Source: Paragyromitra xinjiangensis (taxonomy: Eukaryota; Ascomycota; Pezizomycetes; Pezizales; Discinaceae). From it: 64,000 nt of DNA. Location of the stretch: the NCBI GenBank assembly GCA_038503065.1, contig JBCAMK010000002.1:2480001-2544000 (forward strand), in the 5' to 3' direction. Below the pieces are notes generated by a model. The model had not been told where the DNA came from and did not search any database. It was given only the letters and a program-made list of their open reading frames with translations. Below are positions 1 to 11,347 of the stretch, one piece after another (within the stretch, counting starts at the first letter, position 1; each line of letters starts with the position of its first letter). The position numbers and the translations under genes are program-made.

Positions 1-2362
1 AAACTCAACAAGCTCGTTGCGAAAGGGCCCCAGGGCTCTCCTGTACCGAAAATCTATGTTAGAATCGTGGCGGACCTAGAGGATTTCATGAATGATACCC
101 TCAAGGACAAGGTCGCGGCCAAGAAGATGAACGCTGCCAATGCTCGTGCCTTAAACGCTATCAAGCAACGCCTCAAGCGCAACAACCGTGGATATGAGAA
201 AGAGATTGAGGAGTATAAAAAAGACAAAAGTGCTTTCATGGTGGAGGACAAGGAGCCTGAGGCTGCGCCAGTAGCGAGGAGGCAAACGCCGACGTACGAT
301 GAAGGTGCCGCTCCTGAGGACGAGGATGATGATAAGGGGTTCTCGACCATGGGGAGAGGTGGTAAAGCCTTGGTGTTTACTCCGGAGAGCATCTTTAAAC
401 ATCTGAGTGGGATCATCGAGGCGAGGGGAAAGAAGAATACCGATAAGGGCGAGCAAATCAAGATCATGGAGAAACTCTATGAGGTTGCTCAAACACCATA
501 CCAAAAGATCAAGGTCCTCTTGGCTCTCATTTCCACTCGCTTTGACCTTACATATGGTGCTCTTTCTTATATGTCCTCTGAACAATGGAAATCGTAAGTG
601 TCTAGGTGAATGTTTGTTGGCGCCGTTAAGCGTGAGGCTAATAATTGTTTCGCAGTGCTGAGAAGGAGTTCAACACTTTGTTGCAAGTTCTCGAAGCCAA
701 TCCAGACTATGTCGTAATCGAGAATGCCGAGGAATGGGATGATGATGATAAACAGCCTGTTCCAGCTCCCGGCGAAGTCCTCAAGATTCCTGGAAGTGTA
801 GTTTCCTTTGTGGACAGACTAGACGATGAACTTACCCGTTCCCTGCAACATATTGACCCCCACACCACTGAGTACATCGATAGACTTAGTGATGAAGGTG
901 CTCTCTACACTACTATTCTGCGAAATCAGCTCTACCTGGAGAGATTACACAGGAACCAGAACATCGCCACTGACGAGGCCATCAACCGTGTCATCATGCG
1001 TAGGTTAGAGCATCTATACTTTAAGGTAATGATCCCATATGCACTATTTCTGGAGCGCCAAGACCTAACAATGGATAGCCTGAACTAGTCATCGTCACTG
1101 TTGAAGAAAATGCATGGAAGTCGATCCCTGAAGGCCTTGATTCTGCAATTTCACCTAAGAAAGCTTCCACTACCGCCAGCGACCTCCTGTATACCCTTTG
1201 CACCTATCTCTACAAGCATGATGCCACCGTGCTCCGCACACGTGCCATGCTTTGCCATATCTATCATTACGCTCTACACAACCAATTTTACAAGGCCCGC
1301 GATTTAATGCTCATGTCACATCTGCAGGAGAATATCCACGTCGCTGATGTCGGCACCCAAATTCTCTACAACAGGACTCTCGTACAAGTTGGGCTCTGTG
1401 CTTTCCGTGCAGGTTTGATTTATGAAGCCCAGACCTGCCTGCAGGAGATTTGTGGTACCGGCAGATTGAAGGAGATGTTGGCTCAAGGCGTCCAAATCCA
1501 GAGGTACTCGCAAGTCAGTCCCGAACAGGAACGCCTAGAGCGTCAGAGACAACTCCCTTTCCATCAACACATCAACTTGGAGCTTCTAGAATGCGCTTAT
1601 CTTACTTGCTCCATGCTGTTGGAAATCCCAGCTTTGGCCGCTACCGGCTCTTCTCCCGATTTGAAGAAACGCGTCATCAGTAAGACCTTCCGAAGGATGC
1701 TCGAATACCATGAGAGACAAATCTTCACTGGGCCCGCAGAGAACACTCGAGACCACGTCATGCAGTCTGCCAAGGCCCTCGCTGCCGGGGAATGGAAAAG
1801 ATCAAGTGAGCTCATCCATGCAATTAAGATTTGGGATCTTCTGCCAGAACCCCAAAAGATCAAGGACATGCTCTCGGAGAAGATTCAGGAGGAGGGATTG
1901 CGGACGTACCTCTTCACTTACGCACCATTCTATGACACTCTATCAATTTCCCGACTAGTAGAGATGTTTGACCTCTCAGAACGCAAGGTCTCGGCCTTAG
2001 TCAGCAAGATGATTGCCCATGAGGAGATCGCTGCTGCTCTAGACCAAGTCAATAATGCTATCATCTTCAGGAAGGGCGTTGAGCTCTCACGTCTCCAGAC
2101 ATTGGCTTTGACCTTGAGCGACAAGGCTAGCGGTTTGATGGAAATGAACGAGCGGGTCCTGGAACAGAAGACCCAAAGCCAGGGCGGCTTCCCAGAGGGC
2201 GGCCAGCGCGGAGGTGGTGGCAGAGGCGGAAGGGGCGGTAGACGCGGAGATCATGAGGGTGGAAGAGGCGGTAGAGGCGGCGGGCAGGGTAGGGGCCGAG
2301 GTAACAAAAACGTTCAATTTAACCAACAATCTGGCTTCCATGGGGGAGCGATGAGGACGTAG
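1..2362 (+). CDS. NIP1: Eukaryotic translation initiation factor 3 subunit C (eIF3c/Nip1), 5' truncated by window start
   Basis: Exons <1-593, 656-1025 and 1079-2362; the frame is open from base 1, so the N-terminus (roughly the first 100 residues, judged from the usual ~860 aa) lies outside. The 748 residues seen start in the conserved eIF3c N-domain (NKLV...LEDFMNDTL). An acidic linker and the long helical region follow, then a PCI domain ending near [10 protein letters not shown]. The last ~60 residues are an RGG-rich tail ([12 protein letters not shown]). eIF3c is a core subunit of cytoplasmic eIF3, which binds the 40S subunit and eIF1/eIF5 during initiation. Intron 2 ends at the TAG at 1076-1078 rather than the AG at 1087-1088, because only that choice keeps frame (FK|PELVIV). 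A second eIF3 subunit gene (eIF3l) lies 48 kb downstream. Confidence 0.95.
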
Positions 2363-5300
2363 TTTGTTATTTTATTTCCTAGCTATTTTTTTTGTAGTGC
2401 ACGGTTTACGACTCCTCCCCTTTCTTTTTCTTTTTTCTGTTGTAACCTCTGGGGATAAATTTTTTTTCTGGGAATCTCTAAAAAAAGTTCAAATCAATCA
2501 TGTACTTAGGCAGGCACTCCTTGGGACATGCGTATAAGGAAAAATGGAAACGGGGTTCCTTTCACGGAATGATTTGGATCCGGAGTTTCCGTCTGTGCCG
2601 TTTGAAGGCTCACGGATGAATGAAACAAATTCCATTCAACTCCAATCCAAGGCTGTTGCCGAGATACCGCGACGGTAAAGTACGACGATATCTTTGGATT
2701 TTGCTGTGCAAGGCAGTCTCGTTCATATTCGTGCGATATGCGGGCCGTAGGATAAACGGGATTTTTGCCCCAGAAAAGTAGAGTACTCGTGACCGCCATC
2801 TTCGATTTATTATTGGCATAGGACGCGGTATGACCCCGAGATGTGCGCACTTCCGCAGAGGGAATATGCGTCTCTCGTTGTCGAGGAGAGCCTCATTTTC
2901 TAAGGCTGCACGTACAATATACAGCTCATGTATATGCATGTACCTACATGTATGGGACTGTACCACCCAGGCTCTTATTTCAAGACACGGGGCTTTTGGC
3001 ACAGCAGCCACAGCCCTCTACACCGAAAAGTGCGTATTCTACCTGTGTGTACCTGAACTGTACCTCCCACCTTTACAAATCCAGAGACATGGCTGCTGTG
3101 GAAGCCAAGTACCGATACACCTCCAAACACCTGTGTGGCAGCCCCGTATCCATCGTACATCCACGTCGAAAATCAAAAGTCATGGGCTTTTCACCCCGCA
3201 TATGGCGGCATCTATCGGTGTGTTGTTGGTGGGAAATTGTCGAAATTGATGCAGGCCAGGTCGCACAGGGCACAGGAAGGCAGGCAGGCTCGAGTTACAG
3301 TAGAGCACATACAACCGGGAGCACCTTCGTCCGTGACGGACATCCATACTCGGTTCATTTCGAATCTGGTGAAGCGGGATTTCTCAACTATTCCTTCCAC
3401 CTTCCAAACGCGTGAGATTCAGGCCTCATGTATCATGAATCATCACTCACTCCGCGGTCTCCCCCGTTCCTGTCACGTCACGTCTCATATCACGCCGCTG
3501 CCCTCCGCGTGTTATCACCCCTTTCAGTGTTTGGGGTTTCCCAGACGCCAAGTGGGTGAACACATGGCAATTAATGATCGTCGACTGGGAACAGTAGTGT
3601 TGGGATCCGAGGCTATCGGGCGAAGGGGGCGGCAAGGGTTTCCCTACCTCCCCACTTCCAAAAATCCCTACCACCTGGGTATTCTCCTACCACACCATGG
3701 ATTTCGGTAGGAAAAGACTCCGCTCCCCACCCTCTTCCCTGTCCCTGCTTAACACTGTGTTTCGTCTCGGCTCCCTTCTTGGGATCCCTTCCTTCATCGA
3801 CTGTCATCGGATTCCCTTCGAGATTCGATACCCCTTCCGGCTGCGCTTTCTATTTCAGTTTTGTCGTTGATGTTTCCGAACCGTATCGCATAGATTATGG
3901 ATTACATTACGTACGGTATAATTATACACGCGTCTGACGCGGGGGATTATCGAACACATCGTTTCAATTCGTTTCCAGCGAACGGTGATGTCGGAAACTT
4001 CTTGCGAATGGAAAAGATACTTCCTCACTCGGAAACGTATCCGGTTTATATGATCATTCTCGATATAGGGGGTTAAATTAATAGAGTAAGCCCCACGTTC
4101 AGCTAGGAGACGCAGGGAGGCGGGGAAATGGCGCAAACAAAACGTAACTGCGCCGCTACAGTAAGGCTGAGGCTCTTATCCAGCTTACTCAAATCCAGTT
4201 TTCCAGGGTTTTGTTGCAATTTGGTTGCGCAGAGAGGGGGGATATACGTATCCGGGAAATAAACGGAGGCACTCGACGTACCCCAGCGGCATAGGTGCTT
4301 ATCTTCATGGTACTCTTGTGCTCCTGCATGAAAGGTGAGGGAAAATCTGGAAAGATCTTCGTAAATCACAAACTAAATCATCGGACGAACGCATGGCCAG
4401 CTGGATGGGAACTCGTACTAAGTGGCCCCAAAAAGAAAAATAAACAAAGATATGCCCCGAGCAAACGCAGTTGGGGTGAATGATCCGACCCCAAAAGGGT
4501 GCGCACATAAAGTAAACAGCACATGTATGGGTCCGTGCCATGGATATGGTACCAAATGTGAGTCGACAGTCTAGAGCAACGCGGGCCTAGACTGCATAAC
4601 TAACCAGCCTCGCTCCGTTCCGAGCTTACCCTAGTTATTTGTTTTTTTTCTGCCTCTCTTCGGCATCTAAACAAAGACGAAAGTGAGACATCAAGTGATG
4701 CACATCTACGCGATACACATCTACGCAATCACCGAGACTTCACCACTTGCCATCACCGCCGGAGACCCGATCTCGGCCATATCTTCTTATCGATACTTAC
4801 CGATTAAGTACCACAAGCTCGTCACATCTTCAGATACAATTACTTAAGGTTCAAGCAGGCTATTTATGGACTAGGTGATCGCCCGTCACCCAAGATTCAT
4901 CACCTACCGTTACGAGTTGATAGGTGGTCTAGCAGGACGGACTGGCAAATACACAGTCATATAGTATCACTCGGCGCTGGCTTTCTACGGAAATTCAAAA
5001 GAAGTCCGTTTGTATGCTACTATATTATCAAGAGGGGTGGTCTCTCTCCAGGGCTGCGACGCCGAACTCCAGACGCGTCTCGCTATCAGAAACCCCACTA
5101 GATGGCCCGTAATAAACCAAAAATATCATTCAATTTGTCCCGCCTAGGCTTGCCGAGGAATAATTACAAAATGCTCCTCGAACAGCAGACATAAAAACTG
5201 AAACACTTATGGTCCGAAATCCTAATTCTTAGCGAGTATCTGTGAACTCCCATAGAGCTGAAAAGACGCTAGATACGGGAGCGGGCCGCCACAGTCAACA

Positions 5301-8070
5301 CTATTTTAGTGAAAGGCGGGGATAACCATATCTACGTGTCTAGAGGTGTGAAGGTGTGGCTCACCACGTGGAGACTGGACTGTAGCATTTGCGGAGAGAA
5401 TGTGGTGCCTGCAGTGTACTAACGAAGGTGTGGGTTGAAAAAAAAACAAATCATCAAAGTAAGATTTATGAGTTAATTCAGAGTGCGATCCACCTCCCTA
5501 CGACGTATCAGGGTCGGTTGCTGAAACCGTTGAGGGATTCCGTTCAAAGAAATGGCCCGATGCGATCGGAATTGTTGTTCGATGCAGTAATCACTGTAAC
5601 ATTGGCCATGAGCTGCATAGATATTTTTGGATCCGAAAGAGAGAAAAAAGGAAAAAAATAATCTTGAAGAAAAGGTGGCTTATGTGTCCTACCTCAGGGA
5701 ACACGAATAACGTCTCATATTTTGGACGCATTCAGAAGTTGACTTACGCCTCGTATATGCCAGCAAGAGGAAGAAAAGGCAGGACAGAATAAAAACTCTG
5801 ATTCTATCATTAGAAATAAGGAGGTCAGTATCATACTCCGTTCAATTGCAATTATGGACAACAAAAAATGTTACCGATTGCTTCTGGTGTTTTAGAAACC
5901 TCAATTCAATACTCGATCCATGAGCTCAACGGTAAAGGCCTGTGTACAAGGCACCCAAAATACCCTACCGCGACCTCTATTAAGCATCAAAGCGTAGTGA
6001 TCAAGAACGGTGCCTGGGTTTGGTGTGTGCGTAATAACCAGCGTTGGGCTTTCCCCAAATTTCGCTACTTGCCGAGTTTGCCCTAATTACTTTTTCTGTG
6101 ACTCCTTCGGCCATAAGCGATGGCACATGAGCAACAAATCCGAAAGCCTTGTAGAGGGTCTGGTTTGGGCATCTGCACGCTGCGAAACAGTGATGAGGGG
6201 TACATTTTTTTATTTATGGGGGGGGCACAGAAATCCAATTTACCGATACTGCACAATGACCGCAACTTTCCCACCCCCCGCCCCGTCGCCGCCGGAGAAC
6301 CGGGGATACAGTGACCCTATACGCTTATCAGTATACCCTTGCTCGCAGTACATTTGAAAACTGAGTGTGGGGGAAGGTTTTATAACAACCAACAACCACT
6401 CATCCCTAATCTAAAGAAACCTATTTTTTATCCTCCCATTGCGCACTCGAGGGGTTTTTTTTCCCTTTCCACCAAAGACTTACCGTGTAGTACCGAGTAC
6501 CGGACTTTCCGGATGAAGAGCTCTAAGCCCACTTTGATATTTTCTTCCACCCCCACCCCACCCGCCAACCAATACCCCAAACACAGCACACCGGTAAATT
6601 ACCATGCTTAATCTCGGTACCACTCTTTTTCCATATCTCATTTATATAAATTGGAACCGTGCTAAGAGATTACCCAAATCAAGGGACCGGTAATATTGCT
6701 CATGGACCTGCTATTTTGTTGATTAATAAACCCCAACGTTCAAAAAAGAAATATAGATTAACCAAAAAAAAAATAATGATAACAAGCTAGTTGAACAACG
6801 AGCAGCAACGCGGCGCAACAACGCTGCTGCACTGTGGTCGTAGCATCAGAGCCCCCACTTCATGGAACGTAAGATAGAAGCGCACTAGAAACACCAACAA
6901 CTGCAAGAACCCCAGAAAAAAAGAAAGGAAAAGAAATAGTAAGTGCGCAGAGAACATAGGGTCTTCCAAAAAAAAGCATGTGCTAAACTTTTCGCGAGCT
7001 AGATTCTAGCGCGAGGCGTTAGATAGACGATACCGCAAACCTGGTTTTCGGACAGACAAGGCAAAACGGATGGCGTAAAGAAGCTTCTTTCTCGCATCCA
7101 TCTCGAAGCGAAAACAGCAATGTAACTGCGCAGAACATTCGTGGCCAAAAAAGCAAAAAAAAAGAAATGCTCTCTGCAGCTGCGCTTATTAAATGTATCC
7201 GCGAAAAAGAATATTACAGTCAAAATGTACATAACGACAGCTCACACAAAGCAAGCAGAAGGGTCGGTTGCGGTTTATTTACTCATTATTTTACAAATCT
7301 CACAGGAAGTAATTATTAACAAACAGCCCCCAAGAGAAAGAAAAAAATTGGGGACTTATCAACCAGGAATGAGAAAAGTTAAAAACAATAGACAGCCACC
7401 CTGTAAAAAAAAACATGTGCAGAGAAGGATTAAAAAAATGAAACAATAAAGAGACTGGGTTTTTGGTACAATTCCCCCTCTTTCGTGTTGTTTCTCTCCC
7501 TGGTTATATCGCCAGCAGCCTTCACCTAAAGTTAGGTTCGCCGGAACAAAAAAAAAACGATAAAAGGAAAAATATGTAACCGGACCCCCAATCTAAAGAG
7601 AAAAAAATAAACCCCGCCCCCTAAAGAAAAAAATACAGCAACATACAGGTGAGATCTATGTTCCCCAGACCCCCGTGGATTGTTTTCATTTTCAAGCGAG
7701 AAAAACCAGAACACGCAGGGTCAAAAAAGATAAACATCGAAAATGGGAGAGCTAATCACAGGATAATAGACAATTTGTAGTAGGGTGATTGATCTTGCCA
7801 GCAAAAAAAAAATAACAAGAAATAGAGAAAAAAAGCAAACGTTGATTGTGATTCTGTTGACAAATACGTGGGGGGAAGGCATTTATTTCCCTAATACCCC
7901 ACACGCAAAGGCACCCCCAAATTGACAAGGTTAAAAGCAAAAAGGAAACCGTGACCCTGGAGTAAGGAGACAGTCGTCGCACATGATGTCGTGAGTTTTT
8001 CTTTATTGAAAGGTATAGTATTTATAAAGGCGATGCTGGCAGGGTATAACAACCCCCTGTGCTGTGTGAT
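2363..8070. other. Gene-free spacer between convergent eIF3c and CON7
   Basis: About 5.7 kb between the 3' ends of two convergent genes. Open frames up to 191 codons occur on both strands around 2600-3700, but they overlap each other in several frames, have random-like composition (rich in Cys, His, Trp, Arg) and match no family I recognise. T-rich sequence at 2385-2470 is probably the eIF3c 3' UTR and polyadenylation region. I saw no long terminal repeats, tRNA gene or transposase remnant. Short items are a perfect 8-bp inverted repeat at 4567-4594, a tandem CACATCTACGC at about 4699-4728, and scattered A-runs near 7150-7850. Confidence 0.5.
4567..4594. repeat. Short perfect inverted repeat (hairpin)
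   Basis: CAGTCTAG and CTAGACTG flank a 12-nt spacer, so an 8-bp perfect stem can form. It lies in the gene-free spacer with no T-run after it. The function is unknown and it may be chance. Confidence 0.4.
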
Positions 8071-9736
8071 TTATTGGTTGTAAGATGGTTGGCCAGAAGC
8101 AACATCTGGATCGGCATCTGCGTCCGCATCTGGTTCATCATTCGTGGGAGGGATTGGCGCCTGGCGCTGCTGGGATTGGAACATCTGCTGTGGGGTTTGC
8201 GCGTATGGCGCTTGAGGGGGATAGCCGGCATACATCTGAGGTGTCTGTTGCTGGTATTGCATTGAGTCCATAGTCGCTGTTGGGGCGGCGGGATAATGGA
8301 CACCAGGGGTAGTGCTAGGTTGGAATCCAATTGGTCCGCCGATTGGGGGAAGCTGACGAGGGACCATTCCGGTGGCGTACTGCGCACTTGATGCCGCGGC
8401 AGTGGTTCCCGAAGGCACCTGAGCAACTTCTGATCCCGCCCCTCCTTCAGTAGCCCTCTGACGATCCTGCTCCTCGGCGGCTTTCCTTGCAGCCTCCTCT
8501 TCCTTCTTACGCGCCTTCCACTCTTTGCGAATCTCCTTGAATTCTGTTCACGTGATCACGTTAGTGACTGCTAAGAATTTCAAACGGAACGCGTCAAAAG
8601 GCGTTCCCATAGTTGTGGGTCACACAAAATTGGTTAGTGCGAATCAACCAACTCCCTCACATTCCTACAAGGCAAGAAAGTAAAGCATGCAATAAAAACG
8701 CGAAAACCAAAACATACGCCCACACATGGTGAAAGAAAAAAGAAAAAAAAAGCCCACCTTCAGGAGTCCGCTTAATGCCATGGCTTTGCATTGTCACATG
8801 CGCGTTCAGATGATTTAACGTCCCATATGCTTTTTCGCATCCATTCCACCCACACTTGTACATCCTCTCAATCTCTTCGTACCTCCTGCGAGGCCGCTTG
8901 TGCTGCTGTGCTCCAGGGATTGGCACAAACGAGTAAACTTGCGATAACGGATGCTGTGGTGTTTGGTCTGGGTGACGTTTACGATTACCAGCCTGCTTTA
9001 CATTGCGATTGACTGGTGTACCGCCAGGGGATAATGCCGTCACACTTGTAGTAGGCGAACCATGAGGACTATATGGAGCGTTCAAGTGAGGTGCATAACC
9101 GGCGGGGCTCCCCCATTCGGGGCGCCAGCCAGGATGGGAGGGGGTAGGATAGGCTTCCGACATCTGATGAGTTGGATGGGGTGAATAGTGTGCGTACTGT
9201 TGACTTGATGGTTGAGCGTACTGCGGACTCGGAGCAGGGACGCTAGGATCTTTACACGGATCAGGTTCCGTCTTAATGTGGTACTGAGAAGAACGGGCCA
9301 TTGGAGGTAAAGAAGAGGAATTAGGAGAAGGAACGTGAGCCATACCTCCGGTGGCAGTACTTGATGGATGGTAACGTGTAGCTTCGGTGTATCGATGTGC
9401 TCCCAGATTGTAATCAGGAGGGAACGTGGGGGTTCTCGAGGTGGAACTGACGGTGCCTCCGTACTCTGACGATGGAGTGGCGGATGACGAATAAGTAGAC
9501 GAAGTTGACCTCACTTCCTGAGAGGCTGTTTGGTAGCTAGATGGAGGCTGTTCTGTAGGTTGAGGCTCTGACTGTTGTTGGTTGTTATAGGATGAATATG
9601 CAGCAGATGATGGCAAACCAGATTGTTGGTATTCGGATGGCCCTCTGTCCATAGGGTGATTGTAGCCGTAATTCTGGGAGTGAGCGTGAGTGCCGTTGTG
9701 ATGGTTAACCGGAGCCACAGGGAAAGCAAGGGACAT
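8071..9736 (-). CDS. CON7: C2H2 zinc-finger transcription factor CON7
   Basis: Exons 9736-8758 and 8543-8071 (minus), giving 483 aa. The 214-nt intron splits the Glu of TPE|EFKEIRKEW. A long low-complexity Ser/Gln/Pro/Tyr N-terminal region is followed by the diagnostic motif RRRYEEIERMYKCGW, then a single C2H2 finger (C-x4-C, H-x5-H around GCEKAYGTLNHLNAHVTMQ) and a basic/acidic helix (KEWKARKKEEE). The C-terminus is Gln/Pro-rich with a DADADADPD stretch. In Magnaporthe, Con7p is a nuclear regulator needed for normal conidia, appressorium formation and cell-wall gene expression; the role here is inferred from that. The start is the first in-frame ATG; a 5' UTR intron is possible because CAATAG immediately precedes it. 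The upstream DNA is CT-rich on the coding strand. Confidence 0.92.
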
Positions 9737-9990
9737 GCTATTGCAGGAAGGGTTCCTCTTGGTAGGGTTGACTGAATGATGATCTCGAAACAGCAGAGAT
9801 CCTTTGATGCTTAACGACCGGGTTCAGCGGAGACAACCGACTGACGTCTGGGTAAGGTTCGTGCAACGGTAGTAGCTGTAAAACTACTGAGGCTATAGAT
9901 GGGGGGGATAAAATTGGGTTTGGGGGGAGCACAAGGAAGGACACTACTGAAGTATGGAGGTAAGCAGCTGGGTTGGGGGGGGGATAATTA

Positions 9991-10014
9991 TTTTTTTTTG
10001 GGGGGGGGGGGGGG
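9991..10014. repeat. Homopolymer junction T9-G15
   Basis: Nine T (9991-9999) are followed directly by fifteen G (10000-10014), with a second G9 run at 9975-9983. It lies about 250-280 bp upstream of the CON7 ATG, probably in its leader or promoter. Such runs are prone to indel and assembly error and can form G-quadruplexes. Confidence 0.9.
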
Positions 10015-10365
10015 TTTGTAGATAACGGACAGTATTGAGTATTCAACGAGGACGAATAGACCGACGCTTCGTTGGGATGGATGTATGGTAGAGGAGTTTA
10101 GGTGACAGCAGCCGGCGCGAGGATGTGGGATGGGGTGAGTTGGGTTGGAAAGAACGGTTGAGAATTTTGTTTCGCGTCCGAACTTAAAAAAGGTAGCGCT
10201 ACCCAAAGGCTGGTAGTGCCTTTAACTTCCCGACACACACGCACACTACGACACGCACAGCCTGGGGCTCTAGTGACCGACTCGGTGGTCTAGCGGTAGT
10301 GGTGACGGAGTTCTACTAAGTGGAGGCCTCGGTCGTGGTGGGGAGATAGCCCGGTTGGTAAACGG

Positions 10366-10500
10366 CGGGCGGAAGAGACGGAGGAGGGGAGAGGAGAAGA
10401 GGAGGGGGGGTAGGAGAAGGGAGGAGAGGAGAGGAGGAGGAGGAGGAGGAGAGGAGGAGGAGGAGAGGAGGGAGAGGAGGGAAGAGGTGAAGAGACAGAG
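10366..10500. repeat. Polypurine/polypyrimidine tract upstream of CON7
   Basis: About 130 bp of almost pure A/G on the plus strand, mostly GGA/GGAGG repeats. Read in the CON7 direction it is a CT-rich block, a common feature of fungal promoters and 5' leaders. It gives spurious Arg/Glu/Gly-rich and Ser/Leu/Pro-rich open frames, which are not genes. Confidence 0.85.
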
Positions 10501-10833
10501 ATGCCCCTCGTCGTCTCTACGAGTCTCCAGCGAAGGCTGCCAGTGTTCGTTCTTTCTCCAGGAAGAAGAGAAGCTCACAAGAAATCAACTGCGTGACAAG
10601 CAGCGGGTTATGGGAGTGATTTCGTTCAGGTGTAGCGTGGTGTGGTTGCCAGGGTATTCTGCTAGACGGGGATGCAGCCGGGCTTGCTTTGCGACCGCTG
10701 GGTGGGGAGGGATGTGGAAGGGGGGGCTGACGCCCGCTCTCATTGGCTCGGTGATTTCCACTTCACTGGTGTGCCACTAAAAGCAACGGCCTGCACAAAT
10801 TCTCTTGTCCATTTTTGAAGGAAAAAAAGAAAG

Positions 10834-10850
10834 AAAAAAAAAAAAAAAAA
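10834..10850. repeat. A17 homopolymer
   Basis: An uninterrupted run of about 17 A in an A-rich patch (from about 10821) upstream of CON7. No gene or transcript end could be tied to it. Confidence 0.85.
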
Positions 10851-11310
10851 GGTACTTCAAAGGGAAATGTGGAAGGATGTTTTTTGAATCTTGTCAAAAG
10901 GGAGTCAGGAAAGCAACTCAGCCAATTGATCCGTCGCAAGCAACCTACGAAAATGCTCATCGTTGCCCAATGCCCATTACCTTGTGTATGTTTGTCCGCA
11001 GTGAGGGGAGCAGATGCGACATGCTCGTCAGTCCACTGGATGAGGTCAATTCAATACGGCGCATCATACGCAAGGGTGAACGCTTTGATGTGATGTGTGT
11101 CGTGTGTGCCGTTAACCCTCAAAAAATTGTGAGATGACGACGATGGCAAACTGGGCTCCAATACAAGTCAAATGAATACGGATTATTACAAAACTACCAA
11201 GTAAAATAAAAGAAGATGAAAAATTGGTAGAAACTAAAATGGTAGGGGGAAGACTATTGATTGATTGCTGCTTCAAGATGCACATCCAGGTTAGGCAGGG
11301 TTAACGCTGC

Positions 11311-11347
11311 CTGCTTCTGCTTCTGCTTCTGCTTCTGCTGCTGCTTC
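11311..11347. repeat. CTTCTG hexanucleotide microsatellite
   Basis: About five near-perfect copies of CTTCTG followed by CTGCTG. It is not inside any supported coding exon. Confidence 0.85.

Noticed and set aside
2843..3710. Two overlapping plus-strand frames of about 190 codons
   Set aside because: They overlap each other in different frames, have random composition and show no splice logic or family signal.
10275..10370. tRNA-like A-box words (GGTCTAGCGGTAGTGG and AGCCCGGTTGGTAAACGG) and a GACCGA/TCGGTC stem
   Set aside because: No B box at the right distance, no acceptor stem pairing and no T-run terminator, so not a tRNA gene.
10355..10780. Arg/Glu/Gly-rich frame of about 140 codons
   Set aside because: It is a translation of the GGA repeat tract, not a gene.
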